NCBI RefSeq assembly: GCF_008065155.1
Contig: NZ_CP042819.1
Location: forward strand, 682,001-746,000
Direction of reading: 5' to 3'
Length of the DNA: 64,000 bases
Source of the DNA: Octadecabacter sp. SW4
GTDB lineage: Bacteria; Pseudomonadota; Alphaproteobacteria; Rhodobacterales; Rhodobacteraceae
The notes under the pieces were generated by a model that saw only the letters and a program-made list of their open reading frames with translations, was not told the DNA's origin and made no database searches. Numbering within the stretch: the first letter of the stretch is position 1; each line of letters starts with the position of its first letter. Positions 17,719-27,733 of the stretch are shown piece by piece. Both the position numbers and the translations under genes were made by a program.

Positions 17719-18399
17719 TTACTTGGATTTCTTCTTGAGACGGGCCAGAACATCATCTGCCGTGGTCCGTGTCGCGGGGCCAAAGCCCTGATCCGCCATG
17801 CGGTCGGCCAAGGACTCATGGCCCAGGTCGCGGTCGATCTCGCGCAGGATTTCCGACTGTTCGAACGGGTCGTCGCGGCCCATGACGCGGGCGATCAGCT
17901 CTTCTGCCTCCTCGACGTTCGAGGTGCGCCCGATTGTCGTGTTGAGGCGCGACTGGATCGCCTGTTCGTGGCGCACGGCCTTGGCCTGAATGGCGCCCTG
18001 TTTCAGGTCGATGATGCGGCGGTGGCCTGCCTCGATGCTGCTGCGCAGCCGGACGGTTTTCTGATCAAGCCGGGCCAGCGTTTCGCGCCGGATCGCCAGT
18101 TCGTTTTCCATCTGGGCAATCGCATGGGCGGCTTCGGTCGCCATGTCGTCGCGATCATTTTCGATGGCCTGTTCGGCGCGTTTGGTCATGTCCTTGATAC
18201 GTGTATCAAGGTTCTGTTTCTGGCGTTCTTCGCTGCGTTGACGCTGGATCAGGCTGGCCAGCGTGGCCTTGGCAGCTTTGATGCCGGCCTCGGCCTCGCG
18301 GATTTTCTGATCGATCAGTTCAATCGCAAAGGCGTCACGCACCCGATCTTCAGAGCGCGCATTCACACCCGCGATCAGGGTTGAGAGTGTCTTGAACAT
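17719..18399 (-). CDS. pspA: PspA/IM30-family phage-shock protein
   Basis: The 226-residue protein is almost entirely alpha-helical, with long heptad-patterned coiled coils (about residues 20-140). It begins with the family's amphipathic membrane-sensing helix FKTLSTLIAGVNAR and has the NVEEAEELIARVM segment near the C-terminus. PspA proteins form ESCRT-III-like oligomers on the inner face of the cytoplasmic membrane and limit proton leakage. The ATG at 18399 has AAAGGAACGACG before it and gives the usual N-terminus. No PspF, PspB or PspC genes are nearby; instead, a TetR gene and matching operators lie directly upstream, which is an unusual control arrangement. Confidence 0.85.
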   Translation of the reverse strand: MFKTLSTLIAGVNARSEDRVRDAFAIELIDQKIREAEAGIKAAKATLASLIQRQRSEERQKQNLDTRIKDMTKRAEQAIENDRDDMATEAAHAIAQMENELAIRRETLARLDQKTVRLRSSIEAGHRRIIDLKQGAIQAKAVRHEQAIQSRLNTTIGRTSNVEEAEELIARVMGRDDPFEQSEILREIDRDLGHESLADRMADQGFGPATRTTADDVLARLKKKSK

Positions 18400-18436
18400 C
18401 GTCGTTCCTTTCATGTTTTGGTGTTCGCCAAAATTG

Positions 18437-18449
18437 TGAACACCGTTCA
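18437..18449. promoter_or_regulatory. TetR operator copy 1 (pspA promoter)
   Basis: TGAAC-ACC-GTTCA, a perfect 5-3-5 inverted repeat 38 bp upstream of the pspA start. Part of it also enters a longer repeat, GGTGTTC (18420-18426) with GAACACC (18438-18444). The same palindrome occurs at 18495 and 19122. Confidence 0.7.
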
Positions 18450-18494
18450 TGAATTAAACCTAGCGATGGGGTAGCCGCTGTTCAAGTATTATAT

Positions 18495-18507
18495 TGAACA
18501 TTGTTCA
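18495..18507. promoter_or_regulatory. TetR operator copy 2 (overlaps tetR stop codon)
   Basis: TGAAC-ATT-GTTCA, identical in its arms to copies 1 and 3. The last three bases are the complement of the tetR-family gene's stop codon, so the operator is partly coding. Confidence 0.7.
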
Positions 18508-19110
18508 TGAAATTTGACGAGAAGCCGTCAATTGCTGTAAAACAAGGGAAATCATGCGATCAATTTCTGCTGTGGGCACACCCGATGCGGCCTCGTCGAG
18601 CGCCAAAAGCACGATTCCATGCACCGAAGAAAACAGCGCACGGGTCATCAAGGCCAAATCCGATTCGTCCAGATCGGGAAAAATTACCGACAGGGGCGCG
18701 GCGATATAAGCCATGAGACGGCCCATTTCGCGCAGATACCACTCGGGCGCGGATTCACCGGCGGGGCGGTCCACATCGAACATCGCGCGCCACAGGTTGT
18801 GGTTTTCCGCCGCGAACCGGTGATAGGCCTGCGACATCACCACCAGTTGTTCAACGGCATCGGTCGGCGCACCGGCCAGCGCTTCGGACACGGTTGCGCC
18901 CAGTTTATCAAAGGTGCGCGCATTCACCGACAGCACCAGATCGGTGAGATCGCCAAAGACATTGTAGATCGCACCGACCGCGCAGCCCGCGTCCTGCGCC
19001 AGATCACGGGCCCGCAGGGACGACAGCCCGTCCGCCGCAATCCGGCGTTCCGCGTGGGCAATCAGGTTTTCGCGCAATGCGCGGCGGCGCTCTTGGACTT
19101 TGCCTGTCAT
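18505..19110 (-). CDS. TetR-family transcriptional regulator of the psp module
   Basis: The 201-residue protein has an N-terminal TetR helix-turn-helix (residues about 13-58: RENLIAHAERRIAADGLSSL, then RDLAQDAGCAVGAIYNVFGD) and a TetR_C ligand-binding domain with a WHG-type architecture. AGGAGTCC precedes the ATG. The identical palindrome TGAAC-N3-GTTCA occurs just upstream of this gene and twice between it and pspA, so it most likely represses itself and the pspA-yiaAB unit. The ligand is unknown; hydrophobic or membrane-active compounds would fit the target genes. It is co-directional with, and 105 bp upstream of, pspA. Confidence 0.88.
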   Translation of the reverse strand: MTGKVQERRRALRENLIAHAERRIAADGLSSLRARDLAQDAGCAVGAIYNVFGDLTDLVLSVNARTFDKLGATVSEALAGAPTDAVEQLVVMSQAYHRFAAENHNLWRAMFDVDRPAGESAPEWYLREMGRLMAYIAAPLSVIFPDLDESDLALMTRALFSSVHGIVLLALDEAASGVPTAEIDRMISLVLQQLTASRQIS

Positions 19111-19121
19111 GAGGACTCCTG

Positions 19122-19134
19122 TGAACTTTGTTCA
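19122..19134. promoter_or_regulatory. TetR operator copy 3 (autoregulatory)
   Basis: TGAAC-TTT-GTTCA lies 12 bp upstream of the tetR-family start codon, just before its ribosome site, where binding would block its own promoter. The arms are the same as those of the two copies upstream of pspA. Confidence 0.7.
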
Positions 19135-19165
19135 AGATAACGCGCGTTTGCGCGCTTGCAAAGCC

Positions 19166-20391
19166 CTAACCCTTCACGGGTGCGCCACCGGCAAAGATAT
19201 TCCCACCGACATAGTTGATCGGGTCTTCCTGCATTTGCAGGTGCAGCCCATCGTCGGTGTAGGGATGCGCGCGCGCAAGGTCTTCGTCAAAGTCGAACCC
19301 AAGGCCGGGCGCGCTGGGCGGAGTGATATAGCCATCGTCCACCGTGATCGCGCCTTTGATCAGGGCGTGATGAAACGGTGTTTCAATCGATTCCGCCATC
19401 AGGATATTCGGGATCGAGGCGGCAAGATGCACGTTGGCGGCCCATTCCACGGGACCGGCATACAAATGCGGGGCCATCTGCGCGTTATAGGCTTCGGCCA
19501 GTGCGGCGATCTTTCTGGTTTCCCAGATCCCGCCCGAACGCCCCAAAGCGGGTTGCAGGATCGTTGCCGCCCCGCTGCGCAAAACGGGCGCAAATTCCGC
19601 CTTGGTCGTCAGGCGTTCGCCCGTGGCCACGGGGATGCGCACAGCCTGCGCGACCTTGGCCATTTCGCCCGGATTGTCTGGCGGGACAGGCTCTTCATAC
19701 CAGAGCGGCGAATAGGGTTCGATGGCCTGCCCCAGCCGGATCGCGCCCGCCGTGGAAAACTGCCCGTGGGTGCCAAACAACAGGTCGGCGCGGTCGCCCA
19801 CCGCCTCGCGGATCGCCTTGCAAAATGCCACCGAGGTCGCAATGTCCGACATCGCAGGCATATGCCCGCCGCGGATCGTATAGGGACCGGCGGGGTCGAA
19901 TTTCACCGCCGTATAGCCCTTGTCCACCATCGCCAGCGCGCTTTCAGCGGCCATATCGGCACTCGCCCAAAAGTCGGGCAGGGGATGGGTTTTCTGCGGA
20001 TAAAGATAGGTATAAGCGCGCACGCGGTCGTTCATCCGCCCGCCGATCAACGCATGCACGGGGCGGTCACGATCCTTGCCAAGGATGTCCCAGCAGGCGA
20101 TTTCCAGCCCCGAAAACGCGCCCATGACCGTCAGGTCAGGGCGTTGGGTAAAGCCCGAAGAATAGGCCCGGCGGAACATCAGTTCGATGTTCTCAGGGTT
20201 TTCGCCCAGCATGTGCCGGGCAAATACATCCGTGATCACCGCCTTCATCGCCGCGGGGCCGACCGATGATGCATAACATTCACCGTATCCGACAACGCCG
20301 GTGTCGGTGGTGATCTTGGGGATGATCCAATAGCGCCCGCCCCAACCGGGCGCAGGGGGCGATGTGACGATGATATCAAGGTCTTGCAGCT

Positions 20392-20395
<4 letters not shown>
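19166..20395 (-). CDS. Enolase-superfamily (mandelate racemase/muconate lactonizing) protein, TmpAB-like operon
   Basis: The 409-residue protein has the capping domain plus the seven-stranded barrel of the mandelate racemase subgroup, closest in pattern to sugar-acid dehydratases. It keeps KFDPAG, the second and third metal ligands (WYEEP, ATGER) and a histidine in MAPHLYAG. At the first metal-ligand position, where D-galactonate dehydratases read V-D-F-H-G-R, this protein reads F-G-T-H-G-Q, so the aspartate is replaced by glycine. The register is fixed by the shared HG and EPY...EEP residues. It overlaps the HD-oxygenase gene by 4 bp and ends the operon. A dehydratase or epimerase of a hydroxy acid is the usual guess; the missing ligand makes that uncertain. 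Confidence 0.8.
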
Positions 20396-22105
<1,710 letters not shown>

Positions 22106-22129
22106 TCATAAGGCGGGTCGCGACCCCCG

Positions 22130-23215
22130 TTACTTGAATAGGATCACGTTGCGCCCCGCTTGGCCAGTTTTCGTATCGGCAATCGCTTCGTTGATCTGAT
22201 CAAGTGACCAGCGCCCCGAGATGAGTTCATCCAGTTTCAGCCGCCCTTGCTGATAAAGGTCCACCATCCACGGAATGTCGCGCTTGATCACCACATCGCC
22301 CATTTTCGATCCGATCATGGATTGCCCGACGGCAGCGAAATTGCCCGCCTCATATGCGGATGTGGCGCCACTTGCGGGCATCCCGACCATGATCACCTTG
22401 CCGCCACGGGCCAGGTATTGCGGCGCTTGGTCATAGGCCCTGGCCGCCCCGACGGTCACAAGCACCGCATCCGCCCCGCGACCCATCGCCGCCTTGGCGT
22501 CGCGCCAGGGTGTGTCGCCCGTGGCCAGCACGCCATCGGTTGCGCCAAAGCCCCGTGCCATTTGCAGTTTTTCCGCTGACATATCAACGGCAACGATGCG
22601 CCGCGCCCCGGCGATCCGCGCGCCCTGAATGGCGTTCAGCCCGACGCCACCCGCGCCGATTACCACAACGTCCTGCCCCGCGCGCAGTTTGGCGGCATTG
22701 ACCACCGCGCCTACGCCGGTGATCACGCCGCAGGCCAGCAAGGATGCGGCTTCCATCGACATGGTTTCGGGGATCGTGACGACCTGTGATTGATCCACGA
22801 CCACCTTTTCAGCGAAGGCCCCGCAGGCCATCGCCTGATGCAGCTTTGACCCGTCGGGCATGGTCAGCGGGCCATGATCGCCGTCATATCCGGTTTCGCA
22901 GATCACCGGCGCTCCGGCGCTGCATGACGGGCAAGTGCCGCAAGCGCGGATCAGCGTCACGACAACCGGATCGCCGATTTTCAGCCCCTGCGCTTGCGGG
23001 CCAAGGGCGGTGATGCGCCCTGCCGCTTCGTGGCCGTAAACCGCGGGCAGTGAGCCGCCCCACGCGCCCTCGGCATAGGAAATATCGGAATGGCAAATGG
23101 CCACGGCATCCAGCGCGACTTCGACCTCGCCCGCGACGGGCGCGCGCAATTGGACGGTTTCAATACGAAGCGGGGCACCAAATGTGTGGCAAACGGCAGC
23201 TTTGATCTGGGCCAT
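22130..23215 (-). CDS. Zinc-dependent alcohol dehydrogenase (MDR family)
   Basis: The 361-residue medium-chain dehydrogenase has catalytic-zinc ligands in AICHSD and YGHEAAG, the four-cysteine structural zinc site CGTCPSCSAGAPVIC, and the NAD-binding GAGGVGLNAIQGA. It resembles class III-like or aryl/quaternary-alcohol dehydrogenases. It is probably the first gene of the TmpAB-like operon (36 bp before the dioxygenase). In that setting it could oxidise an alcohol to the aldehyde before or after C-P cleavage, for example choline-like or hydroxyalkyl intermediates. This is inference. The ribosome site GGAGGGGCGC lies before the ATG. Confidence 0.85.
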   Translation of the reverse strand: MAQIKAAVCHTFGAPLRIETVQLRAPVAGEVEVALDAVAICHSDISYAEGAWGGSLPAVYGHEAAGRITALGPQAQGLKIGDPVVVTLIRACGTCPSCSAGAPVICETGYDGDHGPLTMPDGSKLHQAMACGAFAEKVVVDQSQVVTIPETMSMEAASLLACGVITGVGAVVNAAKLRAGQDVVVIGAGGVGLNAIQGARIAGARRIVAVDMSAEKLQMARGFGATDGVLATGDTPWRDAKAAMGRGADAVLVTVGAARAYDQAPQYLARGGKVIMVGMPASGATSAYEAGNFAAVGQSMIGSKMGDVVIKRDIPWMVDLYQQGRLKLDELISGRWSLDQINEAIADTKTGQAGRNVILFK

Positions 23216-23294
23216 GCGCCCCTCCCTGATTTTTGGGTATGGTGCGATTGCGCCTGCCAGCCTGCAAGCGCTTTTCCGGCAAATACCGGCCTTT

Positions 23295-24503
23295 TTACGC
23301 CGCGTTTGCGGCGCGTTGGCGCAACTGGAAAACCGCGATGCAGATCACGACCAGAAGGGCGGACAACAGGAATGGCGCGCCCGGGAAATAGCTGTCACTG
23401 CCAGAGGTGAAATACCAGAATGTCTGGGTCATTAGCAGCGGCGCGATGATCGTCGCCACCGCGTTGATCGACGTGAGCGCGCCTTGCAGTTCGCCCTGCT
23501 GGTCGTCGCTGGCCGTGCGCGACATGATCCCTTGAATTGCCGGTCCGGCGATGGACCCAAGTGCTGTCAGCGGCGTCAAGGCGAGCGCCACCCACCCGTT
23601 TGTCACAAAGGCCAGAAAGACAAAGGCGATGACATCCACGCCCAATCCCAGCAGCACCGCGTTCCGTTCGCCGATGGCACGCAGGATCGGCCGAATCAGC
23701 AGGCCTTGCATGATCGCGATGGATATCCCGAACATCGCCAGTGACGCGCCGATCATCCCCGGCCCCCAGCCAAAGCGGGCCTCGCCGTAATAGGCCCAGA
23801 TCGCCGGATAGACAAAGAAGGCGACCGCATAGATGAAGGTGACCAGCATCAGGCGCCCAAGACCCGGCAATTCGCCGATCGATTTGAACGCGCCCAAGGG
23901 GTTCGCGCGCGCCCAGCGAAAGGGTCGGCGGATCCGGTCGGTCACGGTTTCGGGCAGCACGAAATACCCGAACGCAAGGTTGATCGCAGCAAGTGCGGCG
24001 GCGGCGTAAAACGGCGCGCGGGTGCCATAGCCGCCCAAAACCCCGCCGATCAGCGGCCCAAGGACGAACCCCACGCCAAAGGCCGCGCCGATCAGGCCAA
24101 AGTTGGCGGCTTTTTCCTCGGGTCTGGAAATGTCGGCGATATAGGCGCTTGCGGTTGATTGGGTCGCCGCCGTGATCCCGCCAACGACGCGGCCCAGAAA
24201 CAACAGCCAGATCGTGCCCGCCACCGCCATCACCAGATAATCCAGTGACATCACCAGCAAGGCGATCAACAGCACCGGACGGCGGCCAAACCTGTCGGAC
24301 AGGTTGCCGATGATGGGGCCGAACAGGAACTGCATGACCGCGAATGTCGTTGCCAGAATACCCCCCCAAACGGCCGCATTGCCCAGGTCGCCACCGTGGA
24401 TTTCACGGATCAATGCAGGCATGACCGGCATGATCAGCCCGATCCCCATTGAATCAAGGACAACCGTGATGAGGATAAAGGTGATGGACAGGCGGGTGTT
24501 CAT
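23295..24503 (-). CDS. MFS transporter, TetA-like drug/metabolite:H+ antiporter family
   Basis: The 402-residue protein has twelve predicted membrane helices, MFS motif A GNLSDRFGRRPVLL in the loop between helices 2 and 3, a VGGITAATQSTASAYIADI segment in helix 5, and FGVGFVLGPLIGG resembling the antiporter motif C. This places it near the TCR/Tet drug:H+ antiporters. It could export an antibiotic or a metabolite. It is 79 bp upstream of the TmpAB-like operon in the same direction, so co-transcription is possible, but MFS exporters of this type are not known phosphonate importers. Resistance function should not be assumed. Confidence 0.82.
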   Translation of the reverse strand: MNTRLSITFILITVVLDSMGIGLIMPVMPALIREIHGGDLGNAAVWGGILATTFAVMQFLFGPIIGNLSDRFGRRPVLLIALLVMSLDYLVMAVAGTIWLLFLGRVVGGITAATQSTASAYIADISRPEEKAANFGLIGAAFGVGFVLGPLIGGVLGGYGTRAPFYAAAALAAINLAFGYFVLPETVTDRIRRPFRWARANPLGAFKSIGELPGLGRLMLVTFIYAVAFFVYPAIWAYYGEARFGWGPGMIGASLAMFGISIAIMQGLLIRPILRAIGERNAVLLGLGVDVIAFVFLAFVTNGWVALALTPLTALGSIAGPAIQGIMSRTASDDQQGELQGALTSINAVATIIAPLLMTQTFWYFTSGSDSYFPGAPFLLSALLVVICIAVFQLRQRAANAA

Positions 24504-24545
24504 TTCGGGTCTTTCAGATGGCCCGACCCAATTAAACCGATTGGT

Positions 24546-25262
24546 TCACGTTGCAAGCGTTTCCTGCGCCAAGGCATCCAGATGCGCGGCCAGTGCAGTG
24601 GGATCAGACAGGAAGGGCGAATGCGATGTGGCCATGTCGATCACGCGCCCGCCGTGCCAGTCTTTGGTCATAACATCCTGAAACAAGGGTGGAATCGTGC
24701 GATCATCGCGACAGCGGATGTAATGGCGCGGCAGGCCGGTGGCGACCTGCGCCAGCGCGGTTTCCTGCGGCAGGATCGGTTGCGCACAAAGCTGCGCCCT
24801 GGCCCAATCGGCGGTGGCAGGGTCCACATCGTGATAGAATTTCGCCACCGCCTGCGCCGGGTCGATGGTGAATGTCACCCGGTCAGGCGCGACTTGCACG
24901 GCCTCTAACAGCGGCTGGCTGGGGGCCATCGCGCGCATTTCGGCCAGTGTCTTGCCCGCGATCGGCACATAGGCGCACAAATAGACCAGCGCCTTGATCC
25001 GGTCGGGCGCTTTCAAGGCCGCGGCGGTGATCGGATAGCCCGCCATCGAATGGCCCACCAGTATCGTGTCGGGTGCAATGGCCGCGATGACCGCATCGGC
25101 ATAAAGATCAAGCGTGACCGTTTCGGGCGGCGTTTCATCATCGCCGTGCGATGGGAGATCAATCGCGCGGGCCGAGTGGCCAAGTGCCGTCAGGGCCGGG
25201 ATCACATCACGCCAGCACCACGCGCCGTGGCACGATCCGTGGACCAGCAAAAACTCAGCCAT
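24546..25262 (-). CDS. Alpha/beta hydrolase, hydroxynitrile-lyase/methylesterase-like
   Basis: The 238-residue enzyme has the short HNL/MES architecture: FLLVHGSCHGAWCW oxyanion region, nucleophile Ser in GHSMAG, and the catalytic His near the end in TSHSPFLS. No strong lid domain is evident. Related bacterial proteins are esterases of unknown substrate. The start overlaps the end of the PcaD-like hydrolase by 8 bp, so the two are translated together. The substrate cannot be inferred; an ester or carbamate is likely. Confidence 0.75.
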   Translation of the reverse strand: MAEFLLVHGSCHGAWCWRDVIPALTALGHSARAIDLPSHGDDETPPETVTLDLYADAVIAAIAPDTILVGHSMAGYPITAAALKAPDRIKALVYLCAYVPIAGKTLAEMRAMAPSQPLLEAVQVAPDRVTFTIDPAQAVAKFYHDVDPATADWARAQLCAQPILPQETALAQVATGLPRHYIRCRDDRTIPPLFQDVMTKDWHGGRVIDMATSHSPFLSDPTALAAHLDALAQETLAT

Positions 25263-26046
25263 GAACGATTTCGGTCAGGAACTGTGTGATCAGCGCGGCG
25301 TAGCCTTGTGCGTCCTGCAAGGGCGGCACATGGCCCACACGCCGCATCAGGGCAAAGCGCGACCCCGGGATCAGATCGGTGGTTTCGCGCACAAGGTCCG
25401 GCGGAGTCGATCCGTCCTCGGCCCCCGCAATACCAAGACAGGGCAGGCGCAATCCGCTGGTCGGTGTCCAGAAATCGGTGCCACCGATGGCCGCGCTGCA
25501 CCCGGCATAGCCAACCGGATCACAGCGCATCAACCGCGCGCGGGCCGCCGCCATCTGTTCCAGACGCCCACGCGGGCCAAACCAACGCGCGACCGTGTCG
25601 TCAGCAATCGCGCCGATCCCGCCGCGCTGCACCGCATCAGCGCGCGCCTGCCAAATTTCGGGCCGCCCGATCTTGGCCGCGGTGTTGGACAGCACCAGCG
25701 CGCGCACCAGATCAAGCCGTTTTACCGCCAACCCCTGCGCGATCAGCCCGCCGATGGACAGGCCAACAATCACGGCGTCGCGAACATTCAAAGCATCGCA
25801 AACCGCCTCGCAATCGGAAATCAGCGCGCCCATGCTGTAAGGCGCGGGCGACACGTCGGACTGGCCATGTCCACGCATATCCAGACGGATGTAGCGCAAA
25901 CCGTCAGGCAATTGCGCCACCACATCATCCCAGATCGCGCCGTCCATCCCGAGGCCGTGCAGGAACACGACGGCAGGGCCATCGGCTGGGCCGCTTTCAA
26001 GCGCAAAAAGCGTGACACCGTCGCGGATGATGTGATGCTGTTTCAT
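25255..26046 (-). CDS. Alpha/beta hydrolase, 3-oxoadipate enol-lactonase-like
   Basis: The 263-residue protein resembles PcaD: HGLGMDGAIWD oxyanion motif, DMRGHGQSD, nucleophile Ser in GLSIGG and a histidine in RRVGHVPPLQ. PcaD hydrolyses 3-oxoadipate enol-lactone in the protocatechuate branch of beta-ketoadipate metabolism, but no pca genes are adjacent, so the specific reaction is uncertain. The ATG at 26046 has GGGAGGGG before it and gives the normal N-terminus MKQHHIIRDG. It precedes and overlaps the HNL-like hydrolase gene; a small membrane protein gene lies 55 bp upstream. Confidence 0.72.
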   Translation of the reverse strand: MKQHHIIRDGVTLFALESGPADGPAVVFLHGLGMDGAIWDDVVAQLPDGLRYIRLDMRGHGQSDVSPAPYSMGALISDCEAVCDALNVRDAVIVGLSIGGLIAQGLAVKRLDLVRALVLSNTAAKIGRPEIWQARADAVQRGGIGAIADDTVARWFGPRGRLEQMAAARARLMRCDPVGYAGCSAAIGGTDFWTPTSGLRLPCLGIAGAEDGSTPPDLVRETTDLIPGSRFALMRRVGHVPPLQDAQGYAALITQFLTEIVHG

Positions 26047-26101
26047 AGCCCCTCCCGTTTTCGGAGCTACTTTGGCGTTCAAGCGGGCAGGGTCAACCGC
26101 T

Positions 26102-26425
26102 TTAGGTCGACAAGATCGCCGCGCCAACCAAAACCAGCAAACCACCAGCCATATCGCGCAGGCCCAGGCCTTCGCCAATCGCGGCTGCCACAAGGATGAT
26201 GATGACCGTTTCTGCGGCCAGAACGGCAATATAGGCCAGCCCAAGATCGGTGCGTTGCAGCAGCAACACTTCGGCCAGAACGGCCAGCCCAAGGAACAGC
26301 CCGATCGCGGAAATGGCGATCAGGCTGGGCGTGCTTGAAGCGGCCTTCATGGCGAGGGTCGCGGTGGCATAGCCCAGTCCGCTAAGGATAATCAGAGTCG
26401 TCGGGCGGAAAAATACATCAAGCAT
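26102..26425 (-). CDS. Small four-helix membrane protein, SMR-like
   Basis: The 107-residue product has four hydrophobic helices (about residues 9-27, 33-53, 58-78 and 84-105), the size and layout of small multidrug-resistance (EmrE/DMT) proteins. The conserved SMR glutamate of helix 1 is not present there (helix 1 reads LIILSGLGYATATLAMKA); an acidic residue in helix 2 (LAVLAEVLLL) might substitute. It could be a half-size DMT transporter or a related unknown. GGAGGG precedes the ATG at 26425. No partner SMR gene is adjacent, so it would function as a homo-oligomer. Confidence 0.6.
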   Translation of the reverse strand: MLDVFFRPTTLIILSGLGYATATLAMKAASSTPSLIAISAIGLFLGLAVLAEVLLLQRTDLGLAYIAVLAAETVIIILVAAAIGEGLGLRDMAGGLLVLVGAAILST

Positions 26426-26530
26426 GAAACCCTCCATCGTCAATAAAATAAAGTATCGTTCTAATACCCGTGATGTTGGCGCTGGATTGCTTTTCAGGCA
26501 AGGCTGGAAATCCTGACCTGACTGTTTGCG

Positions 26531-27733
26531 CTATATTTTGCCGTCGGCGCCGATCCGCATATGCGCGATGATCTGCCCGTGATCGGAGGCGAGTTTGTTA
26601 TAGGGCGCTTCGGGGTGCGAGCCATCGGTGAGGTGGTCATTGAGCACGCTGAAATATTCCATCTCGCCGATGCGGGTGTCATCATCAGGGTGGAAATGGC
26701 GCGACATCAGGATCTGGTCGATGCTTTCGAACACACCGCCAAAGGCCGATGTGTAAACCATGTCGCGCAGCGATTTGCGCACGAACAGCTTTTCGGCGGA
26801 ATGCAGGCGCGTGGCCTCGACCTTGGCCGTGATCAGCTCGTTTTCCTCGTCGCTGTAACGGTCGTTGGCGCGCTCGGCGTCGTGGCGGCGCATCCAGGCA
26901 TAATTCTTGAATGGAATTTCGCCGCTGATGATTTCGCTGCTGACCGCATGTTCGCTGTCGTTGAAATCACCCAGGACCATGACGGGGTTGCCCGCCTCAA
27001 GTTCTTCGAGGACCGCGGCGCGCAGCACCCATGCTTCGGCCATGCGGCGCAAACCGGCGCGCAACGCCCCCATCGCACGCCCCGCCGGATCGTAATTCAC
27101 AAGGTCCGCTTCGGGTGCAAAGGCCGCACCGGCGGGGCGTGGAAATTCGCCCAGTTTCGATTTCAGATGACAGTTGAACACGGTCACGACCTGCCCGCCC
27201 ACGGGAATGCGCGCCTTGAGGATCGGGCGCGACAAACGTTTGATCGTATAAGCGCCGCCATCGCTGTTATCGAGGTCGCGGAACGGGATCGTCAGCGGTT
27301 CGTCCAGTTCCTGCAACACCTCGGGCGCGCCCGCGAACCCGAACCGCGACAGGATCGCGACACCGGGGCGGCGTTCACCGGGGCCGCCGTCATTGGCGTT
27401 GGGCGCAAAGGCGAGGGCGGCGTCGGTATAGGGCGTGAACGCCAGCTTGCGAAAGATCGCCTTGCGGGCATAGCGTTTGGTGCGGTCGGGGATGTTGGCC
27501 TCGTTTGCGGCAGCCCCCAGGGCATCGGCTTCGGCGATCACGGCGCGCAGTGGGGCTTCGTCAAAGATTTCCTGAAAGCCGACGATATCGGCGTTCATCG
27601 TCAGCAATTGTTCAGACAACCACGCCTCTTTCCACGCGTATTCCTCGGGAGTGTATTTTTCAAAGCGGTAGTATTCCTGATCGGCGGCGATCAGGTTCTT
27701 GACGTTGAAACTGGCGATGGTGAAACGGGTCAT
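26531..27733 (-). CDS. Endonuclease/exonuclease/phosphatase (EEP) family protein
   Basis: The 400-residue cytoplasmic protein has the DNase I-like fold motifs: FNVKNL at the start, the metal-binding Glu in GFQEIF, NCHLKSK, LGDFND and the catalytic SDHGQ near the C-terminus. EEP proteins hydrolyse phosphodiesters in DNA, RNA or phospholipids; the substrate here is unknown. No signal peptide is present. It overlaps the PLP-dependent lyase gene by 4 bp (ATGA), so it is the last gene of a four-gene operon with the HAD dehalogenase, an alpha/beta hydrolase and that lyase. The link between these activities is not obvious. Confidence 0.82.
   Translation of the reverse strand: MTRFTIASFNVKNLIAADQEYYRFEKYTPEEYAWKEAWLSEQLLTMNADIVGFQEIFDEAPLRAVIAEADALGAAANEANIPDRTKRYARKAIFRKLAFTPYTDAALAFAPNANDGGPGERRPGVAILSRFGFAGAPEVLQELDEPLTIPFRDLDNSDGGAYTIKRLSRPILKARIPVGGQVVTVFNCHLKSKLGEFPRPAGAAFAPEADLVNYDPAGRAMGALRAGLRRMAEAWVLRAAVLEELEAGNPVMVLGDFNDSEHAVSSEIISGEIPFKNYAWMRRHDAERANDRYSDEENELITAKVEATRLHSAEKLFVRKSLRDMVYTSAFGGVFESIDQILMSRHFHPDDDTRIGEMEYFSVLNDHLTDGSHPEAPYNKLASDHGQIIAHMRIGADGKI

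Noticed and set aside
17161..18384. 407-codon plus-strand frame opposite plsC, yiaAB and pspA
   Set aside because: It spans several real minus-strand genes and their promoter gap, and its translation shows no family pattern.
23295..24503. Calling the MFS protein a tetracycline resistance determinant
   Set aside because: Only general TCR/Tet family motifs are visible; chromosomal relatives export many compounds, and no tetR-tetA divergent arrangement is present.
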